A stretch of 6,843 nucleotides of DNA, taken from contig UROZ01000110.1 of NCBI GenBank assembly GCA_900549655.1, positions 1-6,843 on the forward strand. The letters run 5' to 3'. Position 1 is the first letter of the stretch. Each line of letters opens with the position of its first letter. The notes below the pieces were generated by a model that was not told the origin of the DNA, did no database searches, and was given only the letters and a program-made list of their open reading frames with translations. Made by a program: the position numbers and the translations under genes. The stretch comes from an uncultured Collinsella sp. Its GTDB lineage: Bacteria; Actinomycetota; Coriobacteriia; Coriobacteriales; Coriobacteriaceae. This document shows, in pieces, positions 1 to 6,526 of the stretch.

Positions 1-150
1 GACAAACTTGCCGCGGTCTTCGGCGTGGGCGCCGATCACCCACAGCACAAACTCGTGCTCGGGCATGGCCTGGATATAGCCATGCATCCAGGTAGATACG
101 CCGCCGTGCACATAGGGGTAGCAACCCTCGAGTACCAAGCAGATTCTCAT
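1..150 (-). CDS. pelF: PelF glycosyltransferase, N-terminal 50 codons only (cut by window edge)
   Basis: The first 50 codons of a gene that runs off the left edge. The start MRICLVLEGCYPYVHGGVST is typical of PelF, the cytosolic GT4-family glycosyltransferase whose N-terminal DUF3492 region opens with a hydrophobic strand followed by a G-G-V-S-T/W loop (seen here as HGGVSTWMH). In the Pel pathway PelF polymerises the amino-sugar chain from UDP-sugars and works with the membrane proteins PelD, PelE and PelG. The ATG at 150-148 overlaps the TGA of pelA by four bases (ATGA), so the two are translationally coupled. The catalytic GT-B part lies outside the window, so activity cannot be judged. Another GT4 enzyme is possible from 50 residues alone, but the neighbours pelA, pelE and pelD make PelF by far the best reading. 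Confidence 0.9.
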   Translation of the reverse strand, partial: MRICLVLEGCYPYVHGGVSTWMHGYIQAMPEHEFVLWVIGAHAEDRGKFV

Positions 151-2027
151 TTGTCGCTACCCTCCTTGCGCGCAATGGTCACCGTCTTGTCCGTGGCTTT
201 GACCAGGTACAGGTCGCCTGTCAGATGCGTAATCTCGCCACCCGTCACCGCACCCGGCTCGCCATTATTGGTACGGAACATGAGCCAAGCCTCGTCGTGG
301 AAATTGCCCAGGCTGAGCGTCCAGGCATCCGCACTGGTATCCACACTCACCGTAACCGACGAAAAGCGCTGAATGGCGCCCGAGCAATCCGAGCCGGTCT
401 GGCGGCGCAGGTCGGGCGCAGACTTGGTAAGCCAGTCCAGGTAGTCGGTCAGGCCGCCCTTGTAGACTTCCCAGCCCTCCTTGGCGCCGCGATCGGGATC
501 GAGCAGGTCGTCCGGGTGCATAAAGTGCGTACTCACGTAGTGCATGTTGAGCTCGGACACGGCAGCCAGGCGCATATAGGAATCGTCGACCATGCCGCCC
601 GAGACAATACGCGGCTGCTCCACAATACCATCGCTCGCCACGCCAAACTCCTGCACGTACGGCAAGTCGGTACCGTCCTCAAAGTACGTACTGGCAATAG
701 TCTTAATGCGCGGAACGTCGGTGCCGATAAGCTGGCGCGCGCGGGCCGAAAGGATATTCGACGGTGGCACGTAGACCGAGCCGTGCGCGTTGGGCAGCAC
801 CTCGTCCTGGAAGGCTATAAGCTCGTTGAGCGAAGCGACGAGCGTTTCCTTGTTTTTCCACGTCTTGTAGACGTACAACGTACCATAGTCGGTGTCCCAG
901 AGCGCAAGCGGCTGATGGTTGTAGCCGTGAAAGCCCAGCTCTCCGCCCATCTGCAGCACCATGCCGCCAAAGTAGCGGAACTGCGTGGTATCGGCCTGGC
1001 GCGCGGGCTCGGTCTGGTTGACCGCGTCCTCGTAGTTTTCGATCATCACGCCGGTATAGCGAATGCCGTATTTTTGCGCGAGCTTTTGCAGATCGGGCCA
1101 CCAGACCTTGGCATAAAAATCGGCGACGGAAAGCCCGTAGTCGCGCTTGATGTAGGTGCCGTCGCCCGAGGGCACAGGGCTGGGAAAGTCGTCCAAATAG
1201 AACACGGCGCTGTTGATGACCGGATAGGCCGTGGCTTCACCCAGCAAGCTTATGGCCGAAGCATAGAACCCACGCATGACCTTGTCGTAGATGCCAATGT
1301 TGCACACCACGGTGTGACCACTGCCGCAATCGTTAGACCAAATGAGCGGCGTGCCCGCGTCACCGGTCTTTGCCCAGACGTGCGCCGTTTCGCGCAATGA
1401 AACCGAGAGCGAAGAATCGAAGGGATCCGAGAACTCGTAGCGCTCTCCCCCGCCCAGCATAAAGTCCTCACTCGGCACAATGCTTTCGGCTTTTACATAG
1501 TCATATCCGGCCGATTCAATGCCAAGCTTGGAGGCAATCACTTGCAGATAGCTCGAGTTATCCGGCGGCATGGCGAGCATAAGCGAACCGCCGGCACTCA
1601 CCCAACCCATAATGTCGCTCAGGTGCGTACCGAGCCCATCGAGCGACGGCATGAGCAAAATCACGCGATCGAAGGAGGTCAGCGAGGGAATGGCATCCGC
1701 ACCATCCAGAGCAAGGTCCACGTCGCGGTGCGCGATCTTCATGTCCAGCAAAATCTGGTCGAACTGTTCCTTTACGTCCTCGACGCCAGCTTGATCGGAA
1801 TCGGTAATGACCAGGCACGTGGGCTTTTGGCCAAAGATTGCCGAGGAGGCCGGCACCGCATCGTTGGCGGCAAGCATCCCCAGCTTATGCTGGCCCGCAC
1901 TGTACTGCACGCCGGCACGCTCCACCAGCAGCACGGCGGCCATGACGATAAAAACCGCCCACACCACGAGAAGTCCCATCCAACGAAAGCGGCCTGCACG
2001 GTCGCGGATATGTTGCACCGCGCTCAT
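147..2027 (-). CDS. pelA: PelA-type membrane-anchored polysaccharide deacetylase (hydrolase domain absent)
   Basis: A 626-residue protein assigned to the deacetylase-only PelA of Gram-positive Pel loci (DUF2194-like). It would partly de-N-acetylate the Pel polymer outside the membrane. Order: a single N-terminal membrane segment at about 18-37 (signal anchor), a glutamine-amidotransferase-like alpha/beta region at about 70-265, a NodB-like deacetylase barrel at about 270-535, and a small beta-rich C-terminal domain at about 555-620. Visible active-site features are FYLDDF (D279, D280; catalytic base and metal-ligand type), FHGYNH (H367 and H371, a metal-binding pair) and HFMHPDD (H501, H504). 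The N-terminal glycoside hydrolase domain of Pseudomonas PelA is missing. The ATG lies in an ATGA overlap with the pelE stop and follows a strong GGAGGAGG site. Family and operon assignment is firm; the exact substrate is inferred from context. Confidence 0.87.
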   Translation of the reverse strand: MSAVQHIRDRAGRFRWMGLLVVWAVFIVMAAVLLVERAGVQYSAGQHKLGMLAANDAVPASSAIFGQKPTCLVITDSDQAGVEDVKEQFDQILLDMKIAHRDVDLALDGADAIPSLTSFDRVILLMPSLDGLGTHLSDIMGWVSAGGSLMLAMPPDNSSYLQVIASKLGIESAGYDYVKAESIVPSEDFMLGGGERYEFSDPFDSSLSVSLRETAHVWAKTGDAGTPLIWSNDCGSGHTVVCNIGIYDKVMRGFYASAISLLGEATAYPVINSAVFYLDDFPSPVPSGDGTYIKRDYGLSVADFYAKVWWPDLQKLAQKYGIRYTGVMIENYEDAVNQTEPARQADTTQFRYFGGMVLQMGGELGFHGYNHQPLALWDTDYGTLYVYKTWKNKETLVASLNELIAFQDEVLPNAHGSVYVPPSNILSARARQLIGTDVPRIKTIASTYFEDGTDLPYVQEFGVASDGIVEQPRIVSGGMVDDSYMRLAAVSELNMHYVSTHFMHPDDLLDPDRGAKEGWEVYKGGLTDYLDWLTKSAPDLRRQTGSDCSGAIQRFSSVTVSVDTSADAWTLSLGNFHDEAWLMFRTNNGEPGAVTGGEITHLTGDLYLVKATDKTVTIARKEGSDK

Positions 2028-2929
2028 CTGGCCTCCTCCCCGTCACGCCAAAACGCCAACTTCTCGCGGTTGTCGGCGCTCAAATACACGTGTTGCTTGT
2101 CAATCGCATCGATCACACGGTGAACCTCGTCACCGTCGCGGCGCATCACGGCCAGGCGCAGGCAAAGCATCCAAACCTCCTGCTCCTCGGGCACGTCGAG
2201 CACCAGCTGGTCGATCACGGCCTGCGCCTCGTCGATCTGTCCGACATCGGCCAGCGCCGTCGCATATCGAATGCGCAGCTCAAAGGTGTCCTCGCGCTCG
2301 CAGCGACGCGCAAGCAGGCGCGCGTACTGTTGACGCTGAATCTGAGCCACACGCCCCTCGGCCAAGCCCGAGCCCAAGTATTCACCAAGAAAATCACAGT
2401 ATTCGTTGAGGTTTTGCGCGCTCGGATCCGTCTTAAAGGCACGCTCCAACTGCTGCAGTTTAAGGTCGGACTCCTTGGAGATCTGCGCCACCGCCGTCGC
2501 GGCATAGTGCGCCACCTCAACGTCGTCGTTAAGCTTAGCCGCCTGCAGCTGCGCCAGGTACGCGTCAGGCTCCTCGGTGAGCATGGAGAGCATTAGGCGG
2601 CGCTGGTATGCCGGGTCATTGACGATGAGCGCCTCCTCGAGCGGCACTACGCCTGCATCGTCCTCACCACTCGATACCGACATACTACGATGCAGGTCGT
2701 CGTTGAAGCGCAGCGACTCCAGCGCAGACTCTTTCAGCCCCTCGCCAAACATCGCGCCGCGGACCGATAGCAGAACCACCAGCAACGGGCCCCACAGCGG
2801 CACCAGCACTATCACGGCCAGCATGTGCCCGCGCACTGGCAGCAGGCCCAGCCTCATAAGCGTCCACAGCATCAGGCAAACCAGCGCATGAATCAGCAGC
2901 AAGAAGGCAGCAACGACAAGCGAGATCAA
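2024..2929 (-). CDS. pelE: PelE-like membrane protein with TPR-type helical repeats
   Basis: A 301-residue protein with two hydrophobic segments at its N-terminus (about 3-27 and 36-56), then a soluble helical region. Residues about 110-300 contain repeated amphipathic helix pairs of TPR type (for example around FELRIRYATALADVGQIDEA and the helices after it). Two membrane segments followed by TPRs is the layout of PelE, the inner-membrane partner of PelD in the Pel synthase complex. Sequence identity to known PelE proteins cannot be judged by eye, so the name leans on architecture and position between pelD and pelA. The start is TTG at 2929-2927 in a TTGA overlap with the pelD stop, preceded by GAGGGGGG. 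An ATG start at the N-terminus is not available without losing the first membrane segment. The stop overlaps the pelA ATG. Confidence 0.8.
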   Translation of the reverse strand: MISLVVAAFLLLIHALVCLMLWTLMRLGLLPVRGHMLAVIVLVPLWGPLLVVLLSVRGAMFGEGLKESALESLRFNDDLHRSMSVSSGEDDAGVVPLEEALIVNDPAYQRRLMLSMLTEEPDAYLAQLQAAKLNDDVEVAHYAATAVAQISKESDLKLQQLERAFKTDPSAQNLNEYCDFLGEYLGSGLAEGRVAQIQRQQYARLLARRCEREDTFELRIRYATALADVGQIDEAQAVIDQLVLDVPEEQEVWMLCLRLAVMRRDGDEVHRVIDAIDKQHVYLSADNREKLAFWRDGEEAR

Positions 2930-4884
2930 GCGGCACCCCCCTCACCGTCACCGGTGTAAGAGACGTGCTGCAACAGCGCCACGATGTCCTCGCCGTCGAC
3001 GGGCTCCACCGCAATATGCTTTACGCTCAGGCGCTCGCGGATAATGGGCAGATCGCACGCCTTTGCCTGACGCATAAGCAGGTAGAGCACGTTGCCGTCG
3101 ACCAAGCCCGCCGCGTCGCTCTCGCGGATTGCTGACCCAATTGCGCCCACCAGCTCGCCGACAGGCTCCATGCCCGGTACCACGCGCAGGAGCAAAAAAC
3201 TCCCCATCTTGCTATCTGCCAGCGCCTGCTCCGCCGCGAGCTCTTGGCCAAAGGCCGCCTGCTTGAGCACGCAAGTGCCGTCAACGCAGCGTTTATCCTG
3301 CGCCACCGCCTCATAGTCAAAGGCACGGCCCAGCGCGCTTTCGACCAGCCCGCACAAGATGCGGAACAGGTTTTGATAATAGAGGGTCATTTGGTTTTCG
3401 GCCGCACTGCGCACAAAGATCAACACGGCGGGTGCCCCGTCGCGCTCGATCGTGTATCCAAACATGGGAAGCCCCGGCGTCAACTCGCGGTTCACCCACA
3501 GGTTCGAACGACCCCCGTCGCCCAAAAGGGGCGCAAGCTGCTCAAGCGTAAGCGAGCGTGCGGCATCTTCGACAATCGCAGGACTTGCTGCCACCAGGCG
3601 TGCAAATGCCCCGCCCGAAACATGGTAGATCGTCACCGAATCGTTCTCGAGGATCTCGCCCAGAAGTTCGCAGCACTTGCGATAGATATCGCGTGGGTTG
3701 AGCACGTCGAGCTCCTGCGTCACGGCAAAGATCTTGCCAAAGCTGTCGTGGCGACCCACGATCTGGCGCCTGTACGCGCGCTTGTCCTCGATCGCGTCGT
3801 GGTAGAGCTGCGTAAGGAACGTATTGCGGTTGCGCACGAGCTCGTTTTGATCGCGCTCCGCCCTAATGGCTTCGCTGTTGCGCAGCTGCACATAGCCGCA
3901 CACGGCACCCACCACAAAGTACGCAATAAACGGCAGCCAGTTGGACGGCTCGTAGAACAGGCCCTGGAAGGTATAGCCGTACTGAGTGAAGTAACTCGCG
4001 GCCAAACCCACCGACGCCAACAGCGCCGCAACCAAGCCAAAGTCCAAGCCATACAGCGTACCGATCAGCACCACGTAGAGCAGGCGATAATCGAGCACGT
4101 TGAGCTGGGCCGATTGGGAGAACAGATGCTCCAGCACCTCGAACAGAGCCCAGGCAACGCCCGTCTCTAGGCATTTAATAGGCAGCGTGCACATCTGGAT
4201 GCGGTCGATGGCGGCGCGCAAGGGGTTGACCTTCTTTGCGCGGCCAGCACCCCAACGCGCTTGAATGGTCGAAAGATCGCGCAGCAAGTCGTAACGCTGA
4301 AACCAGCCATAACGTACGCGAACGACGTCACTGACGGGCAGGGCGAAGCCGGCAGAATCGCCATAGGCAACTGAGAGCCCTGGGAACAGTGCCTTGAGGG
4401 CGTCGCCCACCTCACCCGCCGTGTGATGGAAGGTATCGGCTACGTCGAGCGTCTCAAAGTTGCCATCCCAGCTGTCGAAGATACGGCGTACCAGCACCGC
4501 AAGCTCCTCGGCACACAGCAGGGGAAACGCCGCATCCTGCGTGCCCTGCAGAGCGACCGATCCGGTTGAGCACGCGTCGAACAGCGGCACCAATAACGGG
4601 TCCTCCAGTGCGGCAGACGCGGTATACAGGAACGGCACGCGCAGGATCTTGGTCTGAACACCCTCGCGAGCAGCGTAGTAGCGGCACAGGTCGTTGGCTG
4701 CGTGCGCGATAATGCCCTTGCCCGTTCGCCCTGCGGCATCGGCGGCACAATCGGCACCCGCGGGCCCCGCTACATACAGCAGTTGGACCCGGCGACCCGC
4801 GCACGCACGAAAGACCGTGCGCAGCAGCTCGATATCGCCCACGGTATCGGTATGCGGGGTAAGGTAATTAGACAGGTAGACCAC
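2926..4884 (-). CDS. pelD: PelD c-di-GMP receptor, main open part of an interrupted gene (epimerase-like + 4 TM + GAF + degenerate GGDEF)
   Basis: This is the 652-codon open stretch downstream of an in-frame TAG; the first possible start in it is GTG at 4884. Numbered from the original ATG at 5064, the domains are: an extended-SDR/NAD-epimerase-like domain to about 275 (VVYLSNYLTP strand, ILRVPFLY strand at about 140-147, no clear Tyr-x3-Lys); four membrane segments between about 296 and 394; a charged coiled linker at about 395-430; a GAF domain at about 445-575; and a degenerate GGDEF domain at about 588-700. In the last, RESD (647-650) is five residues ahead of DGNVL (656-660), which takes the place of GGDEF. 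This is the RxxD I-site that binds c-di-GMP in PelD of Pseudomonas and Bacillus cereus. PelD would activate the Pel synthase complex. If translation restarts here the receptor half is intact, but the Rossmann fold lacks its first strand and cofactor loop. Confidence 0.85.
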   Translation of the reverse strand: MVYLSNYLTPHTDTVGDIELLRTVFRACAGRRVQLLYVAGPAGADCAADAAGRTGKGIIAHAANDLCRYYAAREGVQTKILRVPFLYTASAALEDPLLVPLFDACSTGSVALQGTQDAAFPLLCAEELAVLVRRIFDSWDGNFETLDVADTFHHTAGEVGDALKALFPGLSVAYGDSAGFALPVSDVVRVRYGWFQRYDLLRDLSTIQARWGAGRAKKVNPLRAAIDRIQMCTLPIKCLETGVAWALFEVLEHLFSQSAQLNVLDYRLLYVVLIGTLYGLDFGLVAALLASVGLAASYFTQYGYTFQGLFYEPSNWLPFIAYFVVGAVCGYVQLRNSEAIRAERDQNELVRNRNTFLTQLYHDAIEDKRAYRRQIVGRHDSFGKIFAVTQELDVLNPRDIYRKCCELLGEILENDSVTIYHVSGGAFARLVAASPAIVEDAARSLTLEQLAPLLGDGGRSNLWVNRELTPGLPMFGYTIERDGAPAVLIFVRSAAENQMTLYYQNLFRILCGLVESALGRAFDYEAVAQDKRCVDGTCVLKQAAFGQELAAEQALADSKMGSFLLLRVVPGMEPVGELVGAIGSAIRESDAAGLVDGNVLYLLMRQAKACDLPIIRERLSVKHIAVEPVDGEDIVALLQHVSYTGDGEGGAA

Positions 4885-4902
4885 GCGTTCGAACTCGTAG
4901 GC

Positions 4903-5064
4903 CTAATCCAGGTGTTGCAGAAGCTCTTTCCACGAGGCATGGGGCGATGACTCATCGCGGCGTGCTTCCGCGGCAGCGACGACCTGCACATGGTCCCCGG
5001 GGAACGCCTTGGCACAAAAGTCATCGTCAACATATGCGGTGTTGCCAACAACCAGCACCTCCAT
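4903..5064 (-). pseudogene. pelD: pelD 5' fragment ending at an in-frame TAG (codon 54)
   Basis: Reading from ATG 5064 gives MEVLVVGNTAYVDDDFC and continues to ELLQHLD, then TAG at 4905-4903, then AYEFERVVYLS in the same frame without any shift. MEVLVVGNTAY is a beta strand and turn of the kind that opens an SDR Rossmann fold, and the part after the stop continues that fold, so the two pieces were one gene of 712 codons. One substitution explains the break; CAG to TAG (Gln) is the simplest, giving LDQAYEF. The start is supported by a strong Shine-Dalgarno six bases upstream. The classical GxxGxxG cofactor loop is not present even in the intact reading. A base-calling error, a true null mutation, or suppression cannot be told apart from sequence alone. 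Confidence 0.85.
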
Positions 5065-5070
5065 GGCGCA

Positions 5071-5080
5071 CCCCTCCCCT
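5071..5080 (-). promoter_or_regulatory. Ribosome binding site fixing the original pelD start
   Basis: The minus strand reads AGGGGAGGGG, then six bases, then ATG at 5064. This purine-rich site marks 5064 as the ancestral pelD start, rather than the GTG at 4884, which begins the longest uninterrupted reading frame. Confidence 0.75.
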
Positions 5081-5098
5081 AAAAACCACTTTTGTCAT

Positions 5099-5127
5099 AG
5101 TCAAACATGCGTATTGTACGCTGTCAA
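5099..5127 (-). promoter_or_regulatory. Candidate pel operon promoter
   Basis: On the minus strand a perfect -35 TTGACA (5127-5122) is followed after 17 bases by TTGACT (5104-5099), a poor -10 (three of six matches) helped by a TG one base upstream (extended -10). It lies 35-63 bases ahead of the pelD ATG. It is the only sigma-70-like pair I see in the gap, and the weak -10 would fit a regulated promoter. Confidence 0.4.
5109..5121. repeat. Inverted repeat in the pel promoter spacer, possible operator
   Basis: GCGTA-ttg-TACGC is a perfect 5+3+5 palindrome lying wholly inside the 17-base spacer of the candidate pel promoter. A protein bound there would block or remodel the promoter. At 13 bases it could also be chance. 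Confidence 0.35.
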
Positions 5128-5141
5128 CGCGAGCTGGAGCG

Positions 5142-5174
5142 CCTTTAAGGCTGTTTTAAGAACTTTTTTAAAGG
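5142..5174. repeat. AT-rich inverted repeat between the two operons
   Basis: CCTTTAA (5142-5148) and TTAAAGG (5168-5174) are perfect 7-base arms around a 19-base loop. The stem is weak and has no following T-run on the minus strand that would make a convincing terminator for the upstream TAC operon. It may be a regulator site for pel or chance. Confidence 0.3.
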
Positions 5175-5219
5175 ATGTGGGGATGGCAACTCGTCCGACT
5201 CAGGCTCATTGAGAGGCTG

Positions 5220-5672
5220 CTATTCGCTCTGAAAAGGCACATCGCAATCTGCTGACAGCTCTGCAGGGAGAATGGCAGGCAATGTAAGCGCTCCCATGGG
5301 CGAAAGTCCAGTAACAACCATCAAATAGCTCTTTGCATGGGCATATGCCATCGAAATAGCATTTGAAAGAAGGTAGTGACGCGCCTCGTCATCGGGAGAG
5401 TTCATTGGCATTTGCGCTGAAACCGAGATGGATACTGTAACGCCAGCGTGCATCTTCTCCTGTGCACCTTCATCTCTGTCAAGGAGGCTGCCAATTACGC
5501 ACATCTTTAAACTTGCGCGAGCGTCATTACCGTTTTTCCAAAGGTGGACATCTTGGTAGCTAACGTCAACTTTTAATTCCATGTTATCCGAGGGCGAATC
5601 CTCGATATGGAAATCGGAGTCAACGACGAACAAATTCACGATCTGAATTGGAGCAATAAAATCCCCACTCAT
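5220..5672 (-). CDS. SecB-like chaperone of a toxin-antitoxin-chaperone (TAC) module
   Basis: A 150-residue protein with the SecB fold pattern: an N-terminal beta region with alternating hydrophobic strands (about 8-85, for example MELKVDVSYQDVHLW and MHAGVTVSISVSAQM), then a long helix (about 93-121; NAISMAYAHAKSYLMVVT) and the ending G-ALTLPAILP. SecB proteins end in the same way, with a helix of NxxxxAYxxAR type and a G-x-x-x-LP motif. SecB normally serves export in diderm bacteria. In a three-gene set behind a HigBA pair it instead protects the antitoxin from aggregation and proteolysis, as Rv1957 does in M. tuberculosis. The ATG overlaps the antitoxin stop (ATGA), with GGAGG nine bases upstream. 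The assignment is by pattern, strongly backed by gene order. Confidence 0.82.
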   Translation of the reverse strand: MSGDFIAPIQIVNLFVVDSDFHIEDSPSDNMELKVDVSYQDVHLWKNGNDARASLKMCVIGSLLDRDEGAQEKMHAGVTVSISVSAQMPMNSPDDEARHYLLSNAISMAYAHAKSYLMVVTGLSPMGALTLPAILPAELSADCDVPFQSE

Positions 5673-6058
5673 GCTGCCAAACCTCCGGAAATCATCTCGA
5701 GATTCACATGCGAGGACGGACGCTCGTTCCTAAAAGACCATTGCTCTCGCACGGAATTGTTGGATGAAAGAAACGGTAGCTCTTTAGAATAGCTAACGGT
5801 AACCTTAGGAACGATATTGATACCTAAAGCCAGCTCGAACCTGGCGATTGTCTTCAGCGTCATATTGGGCTGAGAATTCAACAGCTTCGAAAGCGACTGA
5901 AGGCTCACGCCCATACGCTTTGCCAAATCGCTTTTGCTTAAACCCAAATGCCTCATCTCGCGATGAACAATAAACTCGATATCTAGCGCGTGTTCATAAG
6001 CGCGTGTTTCGCTAGTTTCTGTCTCGGCGTAAAAATCAGATAAATCTACTTTATTCAT
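5669..6058 (-). CDS. HigA-like HTH antitoxin with C-terminal tail (TAC antitoxin)
   Basis: With the ATG at 6058 the protein is 129 residues. Residues about 25-80 form an XRE/HigA helix-turn-helix (REMRHLGLSKSDLAKRMGVS, then SLQSLSKLL as recognition helix). The HTH is followed by about 45 residues (82-129) with exposed hydrophobic and aromatic residues, including ELPFL and REQWSF (W107). In TAC systems such an added tail, the chaperone-addiction domain, makes the antitoxin unstable unless the SecB-like chaperone binds it; that this tail does so is inferred. The ATG was chosen over an in-frame TTG at 6082 because GGAG (6068-6065) sits six bases before it. It follows the toxin gene by 33 bases and overlaps the chaperone start by four. 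It would neutralise the toxin and repress the operon through the upstream palindrome. Confidence 0.85.
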   Translation of the reverse strand: MNKVDLSDFYAETETSETRAYEHALDIEFIVHREMRHLGLSKSDLAKRMGVSLQSLSKLLNSQPNMTLKTIARFELALGINIVPKVTVSYSKELPFLSSNNSVREQWSFRNERPSSHVNLEMISGGLAA

Positions 6059-6091
6059 TGTATTCTCCGTTTCGAAAGCCAAGTATAAAAG

Positions 6092-6505
6092 TCAACGCTC
6101 AGTTTCCAGAAGTTGACGTGCTATTACGGCTAATCGCTTGGCTCGCTCGATTTCTTTACTGATATTTCCTGATCCCTGATGTCCTTTAAACCAAAACAAT
6201 AGAACAATTTTGTCTACGCCCTGACATATGGCATAAATCATCTCTCGATTTGCCCCGTCAAACCCTTTCAGTTCATAGAGGCCAATCTTAGAATCAATAC
6301 ATCGTAGCTTTGAGGTCCCACTCGCAACCTTTAACCCATAATCATAGATTTTTGAAATCTGGTCGATCATTTTACGGGTGGCAAGCTTCTTTTTAGGGTC
6401 TGTCAACATTTTCTGGAATTGAGAGTTGGCGGGAGAAGTCGTCAGCTCCCAAAACGGTCGGCCCTTGGGGTCTCTATATTCGACAAGTTCATATCCTTCA
6501 ACCAA
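6092..6505 (-). CDS. HigB/RelE-superfamily toxin (Gp49-like), first gene of the TAC operon
   Basis: A 137-residue protein resembling HigB (phage Gp49-like) toxins, ribosome-dependent mRNA interferases of the RelE fold. The diagnostic half is residues about 63-125: GTSKLRCID, GLYELKGF (76-82), NREMIYAICQ with R87, the strand KIVLLFWFKGH (99-109), and a final helix with EIERAKR (118-124), matching the family pattern of L-x-E-L/K, R-x-x-Y, hydrophobic strand then F-x-K, and E-I-x-x-A. Toxin before antitoxin is the HigBA order. The start is TTG at 6505, the only in-frame choice that keeps the N-terminus, with GGGAGG six bases upstream. The region is visibly AT-richer than the pel genes. The cleavage target cannot be read from sequence. 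Confidence 0.82.
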   Translation of the reverse strand: MVEGYELVEYRDPKGRPFWELTTSPANSQFQKMLTDPKKKLATRKMIDQISKIYDYGLKVASGTSKLRCIDSKIGLYELKGFDGANREMIYAICQGVDKIVLLFWFKGHQGSGNISKEIERAKRLAVIARQLLETER

Positions 6506-6509
6506 AGGC

Positions 6510-6517
6510 CACCTCCC
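6510..6517 (-). promoter_or_regulatory. Ribosome binding site supporting the toxin TTG start
   Basis: The minus strand reads GGGAGGTG here, with the GGGAGG core six bases before TTG at 6505. The nearby ATG at 6519 is out of frame, so the weak TTG codon is the likely start and may keep toxin synthesis low. Confidence 0.65.
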
Positions 6518-6526
6518 ATTTCTAGG

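Noticed and set aside
225..1400. Long plus-strand open frame (391 codons)
   Set aside because: It is antisense to pelA, whose deacetylase motifs and coupled start are clear. The plus-strand translation is rich in R, H, V and A with no domain, typical of the shadow of a GC-rich gene.
3244..4170. Plus-strand open frame of 308 codons
   Set aside because: It is antisense to the membrane and GAF parts of pelD; no start signal and no domain.
4882..4884. GTG at 4884 as the true pelD start
   Set aside because: It begins inside a beta strand of the Rossmann fold with no good ribosome site, while ATG 5064 has a strong site and homologous-looking sequence. It is kept only as a possible restart.
4770..5051. 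Minus-strand frame of 93 codons spanning the pelD stop codon
   Set aside because: It is in a different frame and lacks fold-like sequence. Reading pelD from 5064 gives Rossmann-like sequence on both sides of the TAG, so no frameshift through this frame is needed.
6059..6082. TTG at 6082 as the antitoxin start
   Set aside because: The ATG at 6058 is a stronger codon with GGAG six bases upstream. The eight extra residues would include the ribosome site itself.
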